Both the position numbers and the translations under genes were made by a program. The notes under the pieces were generated by a model that saw nothing but the letters and a program-made list of their open reading frames with translations, made no database searches and had not been told where the DNA came from. Positions 1 through 7,706 of a stretch of 27,176 bases of DNA are shown here, piece after piece. The DNA comes from CAYWHE01 sp964458125 (GTDB lineage Bacteria > Bacteroidota > Bacteroidia > AKYH767-A > OLB10). How positions within the stretch are numbered: position 1 is the stretch's first letter; each line of letters opens with the position of its first letter. The stretch is taken from the NCBI GenBank assembly GCA_964458125.1, contig CAYWHE010000029.1, positions 1-27,176 on the forward strand, given 5' to 3'.

Positions 1-1
1 T

Positions 2-124
2 ACCTTTGATGCCAACCCCATACAAAAGGTGGCTATCCGTCCAGGCGGAATTACAAGGGGGGCCTATGTATTGAAAATCAGTACCAATGCAGGTGATTTT
101 TCAAGAAGGGTATTGAAATTTTAA
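2..124 (+). CDS. C-terminal end of an exported protein with a T9SS sorting domain (partial)
   Basis: Only the last 40 codons are in the window; the frame runs in from the left edge and ends at TAA 122-124. The readable end contains GGITRGAYVLKIST and finishes RRVLKF. This is the usual shape of a type A T9SS C-terminal domain: a glycine turn, then G-x-Y-x-L-x-I, then a basic stretch and a short hydrophobic end. Such domains direct proteins across the outer membrane through the Bacteroidota T9SS and are then removed. The function of the missing main part cannot be judged. The nuo promoter begins about 40 bases after the stop, so this gene is probably a separate transcription unit. Confidence 0.7.
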   Translation, partial: TFDANPIQKVAIRPGGITRGAYVLKISTNAGDFSRRVLKF

Positions 125-164
125 AGACCCTGACCGGAGGTGTTGAAAGGTTTCTTTTTCCTCT

Positions 165-195
165 TTTGTCCATGTGGTATTTAGTTGTACTTTTG
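165..195 (+). promoter_or_regulatory. Promoter of the nuo operon, Bacteroidota -33/-7 type
   Basis: TTTG at 165-168 is followed by exactly 19 bases and then TACTTTTG at 188-195. This matches the published Bacteroidota sigma-ABfr consensus TTTG-N19-TAnnTTTG at every fixed position. Transcription would start near 200-203, only a few bases before the first possible nuoA start at 206. That implies either a very short leader or use of the ATG at 221. Confidence 0.75.
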
Positions 196-205
196 AGGCG
201 TTTTG

Positions 206-601
206 ATGAAAATATTTTCGATGTCAAGTCTTTGCCTGCTCAGTACTCCGGCCGACTACCTGCCAATGGGAATTATGTTTCTCTTCGCCATTGGTTTTGT
301 ACTGATCGTGATGCTGGTGACACACCTGCTTGGTCCCAGGAGGAAATCCAAAATAAAGCTTGACACGTTTGAATGCGGGATTGAGGCAAAAGGAAATTCC
401 CGCATACCATTTTCCATCAAATACTTCCTTATCGCCATCTTATTTGTTTTATTTGACGTGGAAGTCATTTTTATGTATCCCTGGGCTGTCAATTTTAAAG
501 ATATGGGACTTAACGGTTTTATCGAAATGTTGCTTTTCCTTGGCCTTTTCCTGCTGGGATTTGTTTTTATCATCAGGAAAGGAGCCTTAAAGTGGGAATA
601 G
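206..601 (+). CDS. nuoA: NADH-quinone oxidoreductase subunit A
   Basis: Small membrane subunit of complex I, about 131 residues, with three predicted transmembrane helices. The family signature follows the first helix: GPRR, then FECGIEAKG in the matrix-side loop, then the second helix with FVLFDVEVIFMYPW, whose acidic residues lie near the quinone-chamber entrance. The start is uncertain. TTG 203 and ATG 206 come first, but the promoter box ends at 195, so translation from 206 would be almost leaderless; GAGG at 195-198 is correctly spaced for it. ATG 221 would leave about 20 bases of leader and still keep the first helix. It is the first gene of the 14-gene operon, and nuoB starts 34 bases downstream. 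Confidence 0.95.
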   Translation: MKIFSMSSLCLLSTPADYLPMGIMFLFAIGFVLIVMLVTHLLGPRRKSKIKLDTFECGIEAKGNSRIPFSIKYFLIAILFVLFDVEVIFMYPWAVNFKDMGLNGFIEMLLFLGLFLLGFVFIIRKGALKWE

Positions 602-635
602 GCCTCCTGCATGATGAACAGTTAAACGAATTGAT

Positions 636-1172
636 ATGGCAAATATAACGAAGGCACCACAGGGTTATGAAGGACCCGGTTTTTTTGCCACCAAAACAGA
701 CCAGGCCGTAGGGCTTGCCCGCAAAAATTCCATCTGGCCATTGCCTTTTGCCACTTCCTGCTGCGGCATCGAGTTCATGGCTACCATGGCTTCGCATTAC
801 GATTTGGGAAGATTTGGCAGTGAAAGGCTGAGCTTTTCTCCCCGCCAGGCCGATCTCCTCATGGTGATGGGAACCATCGCTAAAAAAATGGGACCGGTAC
901 TTCGCCAGGTTTATGAACAGATGGCCGAACCCAAATGGGTTTTATCTGTAGGAGCCTGCGCCTCCTCTGGAGGAATCTTCGATACCTATAGTGTTTTGCA
1001 GGGCATCGACCGCATCATCCCCGTAGACGTTTATGTTCCGGGTTGTCCGCCACGACCCGAGCAGATTCTCGATGGCATCCTGAGAATCCAGGAACTGGTC
1101 GCCAAAGAGTCCATACGGAGAAGAGATGCTCCGGAGTATAAAGAACTGCTGGCCTCCTACGGTATGCAATAG
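636..1172 (+). CDS. nuoB: NADH-quinone oxidoreductase subunit B (cluster N2)
   Basis: Peripheral-arm subunit, 178 residues, that carries the terminal [4Fe-4S] cluster N2 and donates electrons to menaquinone at the NuoB/NuoD interface. All four ligands are visible: the adjacent pair Cys42-Cys43 in TSCCGIEFMA, Cys108 in SVGACASSGG and Cys137 in VPGCPPRPE. The segment SERLSFSPRQADLLMVMGT between them is typical of the family. The ATG at 636 gives a normal-length N-terminus. It lies between nuoA and nuoC in the operon. Nothing is missing or unusual in it. Confidence 0.97.
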   Translation: MANITKAPQGYEGPGFFATKTDQAVGLARKNSIWPLPFATSCCGIEFMATMASHYDLGRFGSERLSFSPRQADLLMVMGTIAKKMGPVLRQVYEQMAEPKWVLSVGACASSGGIFDTYSVLQGIDRIIPVDVYVPGCPPRPEQILDGILRIQELVAKESIRRRDAPEYKELLASYGMQ

Positions 1173-1202
1173 AAATATTTCAGGTCAATAAGTCCCTCAC
1201 AC

Positions 1203-1697
1203 ATGGATGCAGCAGCAGTATCGGAAAAAGTTAAAAATCACTTCGGTGATAAGATACTCGGAGACGAGATGCTTTACGATATTCCCTGTATCACCATCAG
1301 GCATGAAAACCTGCACGACCTGGTGACGTTTTTGAAAACGGATGAGGACCTTCAGTTCAGTTTTCTCACCTCCATGAATGCCATGCATTTTCCGGATGCA
1401 GCGGAAAAATTCGGCCTGGTTATTCATCTTCATAGCTGGAAACATCAGCTCCGACTGCGTCTGAAAGCCTATACCAACCAGGATCCCCCGGTCTTTCCGA
1501 CATTCACCGACATTTTTCCTGCGGCCAACTGGATGGAAAGGGAGGCCTATGATTTCTTCGGATTCCGGTTTACCGGGCACCCCGATCTGAGAAGAATACT
1601 CAATATGGACAGCCTGGAGGGATGGCCCCTGCGTAAGGAATATCCGCTGGAAGACCAGGCCCGTTATGATAAGGATGATAAAATGTTTGGCAGGTAA
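1203..1697 (+). CDS. nuoC: NADH-quinone oxidoreductase subunit C (30 kDa)
   Basis: Hydrophilic complex I subunit of 164 residues that packs against NuoD and holds no cofactor. The family signature is MEREAYDFFGFRFTGHPDLR at residues 111-130, followed by RIL and the C-terminal WPLRKEYPLE. In E. coli this subunit is fused to NuoD; here the two are separate genes 23 bases apart, as in most other phyla. The ATG at 1203 is the first in-frame start after nuoB and gives the expected N-terminus. Confidence 0.96.
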   Translation: MDAAAVSEKVKNHFGDKILGDEMLYDIPCITIRHENLHDLVTFLKTDEDLQFSFLTSMNAMHFPDAAEKFGLVIHLHSWKHQLRLRLKAYTNQDPPVFPTFTDIFPAANWMEREAYDFFGFRFTGHPDLRRILNMDSLEGWPLRKEYPLEDQARYDKDDKMFGR

Positions 1698-1720
1698 TAT
1701 CCCTCTATGAAGAATCAGTT

Positions 1721-2929
1721 ATGATCACGGAAGCAAACGAAGGACTTGTAAAAAAGGACTATACCACCCTCAACCTGGGTCCCACGCATCCGGCCACCCA
1801 TGGTATTTTTCAGAATGTGTTAACGATGGACGGGGAGTTGATCGTGGAAGCTCAGCCTACCATCGGATACATTCACCGCGCTTTTGAAAAGCTGGCCGAA
1901 CGAAGGCCATATGGTCAGATAACCCCCATTACCGACCGCCTTAATTATTGTTCCTCGCCCATCAACAATATGGGATGGCATATGACGGTGGAGAAACTGG
2001 CCAAAATAAAAATTCCCAAACGCGTGGAATACCTTCGGGTCATCATCATGGAACTGTCACGCATCGCTGATCACCTCGTATGTAATTCCGTTATCGGAGT
2101 CGACAGCGGAGCAATGACGGGTTTCCTCTACGTGTTTCAGTACCGCGAACATATTTATGAAATTTTCGAAGCCATTTGCGGGGCACGGTTGACCACGAAC
2201 ATTGGCCGTATAGGCGGGCTGGAACGTGATTTTTCACAGGATGCCTGGAAAAAAATCGACCAATTGCTCATTGAGCTGCCGAAAGGGCTGAAAGAGTTTG
2301 AAAGCCTGCTGGTCCGCAACCGCATTTTCATGGACCGTTCGATCAATTGCGGGCCCCTGTCGCAGGAAATGGCCCTTCAATACAGTTTTACCGGGCCCAA
2401 TCTTCGCGCCACCGGCATCGACTATGACGTTCGCGTGATGCATCCCTATTCGTCCTATGAGGAATTTGATTTTATCATTCCGGTGGGCACACGTGGCGAT
2501 ACCTACGACCGCTTCATGGTTCGTGAACAGGAAATGTGGGAGAGCATTGGCATCATTAAACAGGCTATTCAGAAACTGGAAAAACTTGAAGACAAAACCA
2601 CCTTCCATGCCGATGTTCCGGAATTTTACCTGCCTCCCAAGGATGAGGTTTACACCAGCATGGAAGCGCTCATCTATCATTTTAAAATTGTAATGGGTGA
2701 AACCGAAATTCCCAAAGGGGAGGTTTATCATGCCGTGGAAGGCGGAAACGGTGAACTGGGATTTTACCTGGTAAGCGACGGAGGGCGCACGCCGTACCGT
2801 TTGCATTTCAGAAGGCCCTGTTTTATTTATTACCAGGCTTACCCGGAAATGATTAAAGGCGCCTTCCTGAGTGATGCCATCCTCACCATGAGTTCCATGA
2901 ATGTAATTGCCGGCGAACTGGATGCCTGA
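1721..2929 (+). CDS. nuoD: NADH-quinone oxidoreductase subunit D (49 kDa)
   Basis: Core peripheral-arm subunit of 402 residues, related to the large subunit of NiFe hydrogenases, that forms most of the quinone pocket. The N-terminal loop GPTHPATHG (residues 20-28) contains His27. Tyr75 lies in RLNYCSSP. By family alignment these two correspond to the quinone-headgroup ligands His38 and Tyr87 of Thermus Nqo4. The end carries SMNVIAGELDA; the D-[VI]-x-GE-x-D-type finish is usual. A short frame opened by ATG 1707 stops at once, so ATG 1721 is the start. The 299-codon open frame on the opposite strand at 2234-3133 is a shadow. Confidence 0.97.
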   Translation: MITEANEGLVKKDYTTLNLGPTHPATHGIFQNVLTMDGELIVEAQPTIGYIHRAFEKLAERRPYGQITPITDRLNYCSSPINNMGWHMTVEKLAKIKIPKRVEYLRVIIMELSRIADHLVCNSVIGVDSGAMTGFLYVFQYREHIYEIFEAICGARLTTNIGRIGGLERDFSQDAWKKIDQLLIELPKGLKEFESLLVRNRIFMDRSINCGPLSQEMALQYSFTGPNLRATGIDYDVRVMHPYSSYEEFDFIIPVGTRGDTYDRFMVREQEMWESIGIIKQAIQKLEKLEDKTTFHADVPEFYLPPKDEVYTSMEALIYHFKIVMGETEIPKGEVYHAVEGGNGELGFYLVSDGGRTPYRLHFRRPCFIYYQAYPEMIKGAFLSDAILTMSSMNVIAGELDA

Positions 2930-2941
2930 AATTAAATAAAA

Positions 2942-3472
2942 ATGAGTCAGACCATAAACAATATAAAATTCAATGAGGAAACCCTGGCACTGGTGCAAAG
3001 GATGATGAATCGATACCCGGAAGGAAGGCATAAGTCGGCTCTGATTCCGGTGTTGCACCTGGCCCAGGCCGAATTTGACGGCTGGCTGAGTGTCCCGGTG
3101 ATGGACTATGTGGCCTCCCTGCTGAAGCTTCAACCCATAGAGGTATACGAAGTGGCTTCCTTTTATTCCATGTTTAACCTGAAGCCTGTGGGCAAATGCG
3201 TGCTGGAAGTCTGCCGCACCAGTTCATGCTGGCTGATGGGAGCCGAAGATGTGGTTCGGCACCTGGAGAAAAAACTGGGAATCCAGGATGGGCAGACCAC
3301 GGCCGACGGCATGTTTACCATTAAAACGGTGGAATGCCTGGGGTCATGCGGAACCGCGCCCATGCTGCAATGCGGGGCGGAATACCATGAAAACCTGAGC
3401 ATGGAAAAGGTGGACAGCCTGTTGGAGAAATTAAAAACGGAAAATAAAAGAAGGTCCTATACGGATCAGTAA
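2942..3472 (+). CDS. nuoE: NADH-quinone oxidoreductase subunit E (24 kDa, cluster N1a)
   Basis: Thioredoxin-fold [2Fe-2S] subunit of the NADH dehydrogenase module, 176 residues. The four cluster ligands are Cys91 and Cys96 (CRTSSC), then Cys132 and Cys136 (ECLGSCG), which is the exact N1a pattern. The N-terminal helical part with SVPVMDYVASLL and YEVASFYSMF is typical. Its presence with nuoF and nuoG shows that this complex takes electrons from NADH. This separates it from the 11-subunit complexes lacking the NuoEFG module that are known in some anaerobic Bacteroidota. It starts 12 bases after nuoD. Confidence 0.96.
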   Translation: MSQTINNIKFNEETLALVQRMMNRYPEGRHKSALIPVLHLAQAEFDGWLSVPVMDYVASLLKLQPIEVYEVASFYSMFNLKPVGKCVLEVCRTSSCWLMGAEDVVRHLEKKLGIQDGQTTADGMFTIKTVECLGSCGTAPMLQCGAEYHENLSMEKVDSLLEKLKTENKRRSYTDQ

Positions 3473-3489
3473 TTTAATACAGGGAACCT

Positions 3490-4833
3490 GTGGGTCTAAA
3501 ATTATTGCTTAAAAATGATGCTGTACCCGGCATCCGTTCATACGAAACCTACCGGGCCAATGGTGGATATGCTTCCGTTGAAAAGGCGCTGAAGACCATG
3601 ACTCCTGAAGCCCTGGTGGAGGAGGTGAAAAAATCGGGATTGCGTGGCAGGGGAGGGGCCGGCTTTCCAACCGGAATGAAGTGGAGCTTCCTGGCCAAGC
3701 CTCCCGGAGTTGCACGGTACCTGGTTTGTAATGCCGATGAATCGGAACCCGGCACCTTTAAAGACCGATACCTGATGGAGCGAATCCCCCATTTGCTGAT
3801 CGAAGGGATGATCACTTCCAGTTTTGCCTTGGGCGCCCATACCTCATATATTTATATCCGTGGTGAATATTTCTATATAGCCCGCCTCCTGGAAAGGGCC
3901 ATCGATGAAGCGTATGCACATGGCTGGCTGGGAAAAAATATCCTGGGAACCGGATATGATCTTGATTTATACGTACACATCGGAGCCGGAGCCTACATCT
4001 GCGGGGAAGAAACAGCCCTGCTCGAATCACTTGAAGGAAAACGGGGCAATCCGCGAATCAAGCCTCCTTTTCCAGCCGTTGCCGGTTTATACGGCTGCCC
4101 TACCGTGGTCAATAATGTGGAGACAATAACGGCTGTAGTGCCCATCGTTAATGACGGGGGTGAGGCTTATGCGAAAATCGGTATTGGAAAATCAACGGGT
4201 ACCAAATTGATTTCAGCCTCCGGTCATATTAACAAACCCGGCGTTTATGAAATTGAAATGGGATTACCGGTTGAAGAGTTTATCTATTCGGAGGAATACT
4301 GCGGCGGTATCCGCAATGGCAAAAAACTTAAAGCCGTTGTAGCCGGGGGTTCATCCGTTCCGATTCTGCCTGCCCACCTCATCCTCAAAACCGCCTCCGG
4401 AGAACCCCGGCTTATGTCCTATGAATCGCTGGGTGACGGAGGTTTTGTAACCGGCACGATGCTGGGTTCGGGTGGATTTATTGTGATGGATGAAGATACC
4501 AGCATCGTCAAAAATCTCTATACGTTTGCCCGTTTTTACCACCATGAGAGTTGCGGTCAGTGCAGCCCATGCAGGGAAGGAACAGGATGGATGGAAAAAA
4601 TCATTCATAAAATCCTGGATGGTCATGGTTCCCTGAAAGACATTGATTTGCTCTGGGATATCCAAAGCAAAATTGAAGGAAAAACCATATGCCCTCTTGG
4701 TGAAGCTGCGGCCTGGCCTGTGGCTGCCGCCATCAGGCATTTCAGGAGCGAATTCGAGGAGTATGTTAAAAATCCGGCTTCGATCCGGGATGTGAAGCAT
4801 TATTACCGGGTGAATAACCTGGAAATGGCATGA
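3490..4833 (+). CDS. nuoF: NADH-quinone oxidoreductase subunit F (FMN and NADH site, cluster N3)
   Basis: Subunit of 447 residues that oxidises NADH with FMN and passes electrons to [4Fe-4S] cluster N3. Visible sites are the glycine-rich GRGGAGFPTG (residues 53-62), CNADESEPGTFKDR (80-93), CGEETALLESLEG (171-183), and the N3 ligands Cys355, Cys358 and Cys361 (SCGQCSPCREG) plus Cys401 (TICPLGEAAAWP). The start codon appears to be GTG 3490, with AGGG at 3481-3484 just upstream; no in-frame ATG occurs near the expected start. TTG 3505 is a weaker alternative. A 135-base gap follows before nuoG. Confidence 0.96.
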   Translation: MGLKLLLKNDAVPGIRSYETYRANGGYASVEKALKTMTPEALVEEVKKSGLRGRGGAGFPTGMKWSFLAKPPGVARYLVCNADESEPGTFKDRYLMERIPHLLIEGMITSSFALGAHTSYIYIRGEYFYIARLLERAIDEAYAHGWLGKNILGTGYDLDLYVHIGAGAYICGEETALLESLEGKRGNPRIKPPFPAVAGLYGCPTVVNNVETITAVVPIVNDGGEAYAKIGIGKSTGTKLISASGHINKPGVYEIEMGLPVEEFIYSEEYCGGIRNGKKLKAVVAGGSSVPILPAHLILKTASGEPRLMSYESLGDGGFVTGTMLGSGGFIVMDEDTSIVKNLYTFARFYHHESCGQCSPCREGTGWMEKIIHKILDGHGSLKDIDLLWDIQSKIEGKTICPLGEAAAWPVAAAIRHFRSEFEEYVKNPASIRDVKHYYRVNNLEMA

Positions 4834-4860
4834 GGATTAATTACAGGAATGCCTGTTTGA

Positions 4861-4956
4861 ATGGTGAGAAAAAGAAAGCCGCCTTCCGGGTTAAAACAGA
4901 AGGAACTGAGCCTGTTTAACCGGATACAACAGATCAGGGTAAATGATAAAAATTGA
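4861..4956 (+). CDS. Possible 31-codon basic small ORF between nuoF and nuoG
   Basis: An ATG-started frame ends with TGA at 4954-4956, entirely inside the gap between nuoF and nuoG. It begins MVRKRKPPSG and is rich in Lys, Arg and Gln, with no membrane segment. Any Shine-Dalgarno site is weak (AGGA about 14 bases upstream). I know of no complex I subunit with this sequence, and the frame could be open by chance. Confidence 0.2.
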   Translation: MVRKRKPPSGLKQKELSLFNRIQQIRVNDKN

Positions 4957-4968
4957 ATTGGAAAGCAC

Positions 4969-5949
4969 ATGCCAAAGGTAACTATTGATAACCAAACCAT
5001 TGACGTTCCGGAAGGAACCACGATTCTGGAGGCAGCGCGCATGATTGGTGGCCCCTCCGTACCTCCCGCCATGTGTTATTACAGCAAGCTGAAAACCACC
5101 GGTGGGTATTGCCGGACCTGCATCGTCAAGGTCACAAAGGGATCTGAAAAGGATCCTCGTCCCATGCCGAAACCGGTTCCTTCATGCAGGCAGACGGTTA
5201 TGGATGGTATGGAGGTTCAGAACTTAACTTCTCCCGATCTGCTCGAGGCCCGTGCCGGTGTAGTGGAATTCCTGCTGATCAACCACCCGCTCGATTGCCC
5301 CGTTTGCGACCAGGCCGGTGAATGCCACCTGCAGGATCTGAGCTACGAACATGGCATGGCTCATTCCCGGAATGAATTTCCGCGCAGGACATTTGAAATG
5401 ATTGACATCGGGAACAGGATCAAACTGCACATGAACCGATGCATACTTTGTTACCGTTGCGTCAAAGTTGCTGACCAGCTTTGCCCGGGCAGGTATCACG
5501 GGGTGATCAGCCGGGGTGATGCTTCCGAAATTTCCACCTATATAGAACATGCCGTTGACAATGAAATGTCCGGCAATATGATTGATGTTTGCCCGGTGGG
5601 TGCCTTAACGGATAAAACATTCCGGTTTAAATCCAGGGTCTGGTTTACCAAACCCATGAATGCCCACCGCACCTGCACCAAATGTTGCGGCAAGACGGTG
5701 TTATGGATGAGCGGGAATGAAATTTACCGCGTTACGGCAAGAAAGGACACCTACGGGGAAGTGGAGGATTTTATCTGTAACGAATGCCGCTACGATAAAA
5801 AGCAGCAAACGGACTGGGTCATCGAAGGTCCACGTCACATCAGCCGGCATTCTGTTATTTCCCAGAATCATTATGAGTCGCTCCGGCAACTGAAAATAGA
5901 TATCTCCCGTCAGAAGCAACTGGCTGAAAGAGCGCATAATCCTCAATAG
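4969..5949 (+). CDS. nuoG: NADH-quinone oxidoreductase subunit G, short form without molybdopterin-type domain
   Basis: Iron-sulfur subunit of 326 residues. It contains the N-terminal cluster domains of NuoG but ends where the large molybdopterin-oxidoreductase-like domain normally begins (NuoG is usually 700-900 residues). Visible ligands are N1b [2Fe-2S] Cys36, Cys48, Cys51 and Cys73; N5 His106, Cys110, Cys113 and Cys119; and N4 Cys158, Cys161, Cys164 and Cys208. Further on, Cys236, Cys239, Cys240, Cys270 and Cys273 lie where N7 would be, but in a CxxCC...CxxC pattern instead of the usual CxxCxxxC...C. Short NuoG proteins are known in Bacteroidota, so this is probably a lineage trait and not damage. 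The end is followed directly by nuoH, with no remnant of the lost domain. Confidence 0.93.
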   Translation: MPKVTIDNQTIDVPEGTTILEAARMIGGPSVPPAMCYYSKLKTTGGYCRTCIVKVTKGSEKDPRPMPKPVPSCRQTVMDGMEVQNLTSPDLLEARAGVVEFLLINHPLDCPVCDQAGECHLQDLSYEHGMAHSRNEFPRRTFEMIDIGNRIKLHMNRCILCYRCVKVADQLCPGRYHGVISRGDASEISTYIEHAVDNEMSGNMIDVCPVGALTDKTFRFKSRVWFTKPMNAHRTCTKCCGKTVLWMSGNEIYRVTARKDTYGEVEDFICNECRYDKKQQTDWVIEGPRHISRHSVISQNHYESLRQLKIDISRQKQLAERAHNPQ

Positions 5950-5972
5950 GGCATGATACCCGCAACACCTGT

Positions 5973-7013
5973 ATGGAACTAACTGATTTTGTCTTTAAAT
6001 TTATTTTCGTTTTTGCTGTCTTTGCAATAGCGCTTTTAGTCGCCACCTATAGCACGTATGCCGAGCGGAAAGTGGCGGCTTTCATGCAGGACAGGATCGG
6101 CCCCGACCGTGCCGGACCATTCGGCATCCTTCAGCCCATTGCCGATGCGGTAAAAATGTTCATGAAGGAGGAAATGATACCGGCGCAGTCGGATAAATTC
6201 CTGTTCATCCTCGGCCCTTGTATTGCCATGCTGACGGCCTGTATGACCGGAGTGGTGGTGCCCTGGGGAAATTCACTCATTCTGAACGGCAAGGAATATA
6301 TGCTGCAGGTGACGGATGTCAACATCGGTATCCTTTACATATTCGGTGTTGTTTCCATCGGGGTATATGGTATCATGATCGGCGGATGGGCATCGAATAA
6401 CAAATTTTCATTGCTGGGATCCATCCGTGCCTCCTCACAGATGATCAGTTATGAACTGGCCATGGGTATGTCCATCATAGCCCTCGTGATGCTCAGCGGC
6501 ACGCTCAGCCTGCGTGAAATCGTTGAGCAACAGCACGGCTGGCACTGGAATGTGTTTTACCAGCCATTGGGCTTTCTGATCTTCATCGTATGCGCCTTTG
6601 CCGAATGCAACCGGACACCCTTTGACCTGGCCGAGTGTGAAACAGAGCTTGTGGGTGGCTATCATACCGAATACAGCAGCATGAAACTGGGCTTTTACCT
6701 GTTTGCCGAATACATCAATATGTTTATTTCATCGGCCGTCATTTCATCCCTCTTTTTTGGAGGATACCAGTTTCCTTTCATAGACTCGCTCGGACTTCCG
6801 CATAATGTATTATCTCTGCTCGGAACAGTAATCTTTTTCGGTAAAATATCCTTCTTTATTTTCTTCTTTATGTGGGTTCGGTGGACCATCCCCCGCTTCC
6901 GTTATGACCAGCTGATGCACCTGGGATGGAGGATCCTGATCCCGCTTTCCATCTTCAATGTGTTGATTACAGGTATTATTTCCTTATGGAGAAACGGTCA
7001 GTTACATTTCTGA
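5973..7013 (+). CDS. nuoH: NADH-quinone oxidoreductase subunit H
   Basis: Membrane subunit of 346 residues with about eight transmembrane helices. It joins the peripheral and membrane arms and forms the quinone tunnel entrance. The most conserved stretch is at residues 29-65: AERKVAAFMQDRIGPDRAGP, then LQPIADAVKMFMKE. Later, FAECNRTPFDLAECETELVGG and the next loop YSSMKLGFYLFAEY are also family signatures rich in acidic residues. ATG 5973 gives a normal N-terminus. The following gap to nuoI is 64 bases. Confidence 0.97.
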   Translation: MELTDFVFKFIFVFAVFAIALLVATYSTYAERKVAAFMQDRIGPDRAGPFGILQPIADAVKMFMKEEMIPAQSDKFLFILGPCIAMLTACMTGVVVPWGNSLILNGKEYMLQVTDVNIGILYIFGVVSIGVYGIMIGGWASNNKFSLLGSIRASSQMISYELAMGMSIIALVMLSGTLSLREIVEQQHGWHWNVFYQPLGFLIFIVCAFAECNRTPFDLAECETELVGGYHTEYSSMKLGFYLFAEYINMFISSAVISSLFFGGYQFPFIDSLGLPHNVLSLLGTVIFFGKISFFIFFFMWVRWTIPRFRYDQLMHLGWRILIPLSIFNVLITGIISLWRNGQLHF

Positions 7014-7077
7014 ACGGATGCAGTATGAACGGGGAGGCCAATGAAAATAACGGAATGAATTATAAATCCAAAGCGCC

Positions 7078-7614
7078 ATGCAATTAACGAACCGGTCCAG
7101 GGTAGTGGGAAATAAAGAGATGACGTTCCTCGAAAGGATATACCTTCCGGCCATCCTGGGCGGACTGATGATAACCCTCAGGCATTTTTTTAAAAGGAAG
7201 GTAACCATCCGGTACCCCGAGCAGAAGCGACCCATGGCACCCGTTTACAGAGGTCAGCATGTGTTGAAGCGGGATGAGCAGGGGAGGGAAAATTGTACGG
7301 CCTGCGGATTGTGCGCGGTTGTCTGCCCGGCGGAGGCCATCACCATGACGGCAGCCGAACGCAAAAAGGGCGAAGAACAAATGTACAGGGAAGAAAAATA
7401 CGCCTCCGTTTACGAGATCAACATGCTAAGGTGTATTTTCTGCGGTCTTTGCGAAGAAGCCTGTCCGAAGGAGGCTATTTTCCTGACCGACCGTATCGTT
7501 CCCTCAAGTTTTGAAAGAGGAGGATTTATTTACGGGAAGGATAAGTTGGTAGAACCTGTAAATGAGCGGGTTGATATATCCAAACGAACCCATGCCCATC
7601 GTCATGGTAATTAA
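7078..7614 (+). CDS. nuoI: NADH-quinone oxidoreductase subunit I (clusters N6a and N6b)
   Basis: Two-cluster ferredoxin subunit of 178 residues that wires the peripheral arm to NuoB. The first [4Fe-4S] motif is CTACGLCAVVCP (Cys73, 76, 79, 83) and the second is CIFCGLCEEACP (Cys119, 122, 125, 129). The N-terminal amphipathic region with YLPAILGGLMITLRHFFKRK is the usual membrane-contact helix. ATG 7078 was preferred over ATG 7120 because the leading residues MQLTNRS precede the conserved NKEMTFLERIYLPAI and read like homologues as I remember them. No clear Shine-Dalgarno site is visible. Confidence 0.96.
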   Translation: MQLTNRSRVVGNKEMTFLERIYLPAILGGLMITLRHFFKRKVTIRYPEQKRPMAPVYRGQHVLKRDEQGRENCTACGLCAVVCPAEAITMTAAERKKGEEQMYREEKYASVYEINMLRCIFCGLCEEACPKEAIFLTDRIVPSSFERGGFIYGKDKLVEPVNERVDISKRTHAHRHGN

Positions 7615-7617
7615 TCA

Positions 7618-7648
7618 TTTTCTGCCTACAAGTTAATTTATAAATTCG
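7618..7648 (+). promoter_or_regulatory. Possible internal promoter before nuoJ
   Basis: TAAATTCG at 7641-7648 lies in the 92-base nuoI-nuoJ gap, with TTTT at 7618-7621 nineteen bases upstream. It is a one-base variant of the TAnnTTTG -7 box with a poor -33 match. The same TAAATTCG octamer precedes the glutamate dehydrogenase gene. It could allow separate transcription of nuoJ-N. Confidence 0.4.
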
Positions 7649-7706
7649 CAGCGCAAACCGGAACCGGGCACAAACAGGAAACCATTCCATCATCCAAGAC
7701 ACGATT

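Noticed and set aside
166..363. 65-codon frame overlapping the nuo promoter and nuoA
   Set aside because: It overlaps the promoter elements and the certain nuoA frame, and its product resembles nothing.
2234..3133. 299-codon open frame on the minus strand opposite nuoD and nuoE
   Set aside because: It lies wholly against two certain complex I genes, has a His- and Gln-rich composition typical of antisense frames, and matches no family I recognise.
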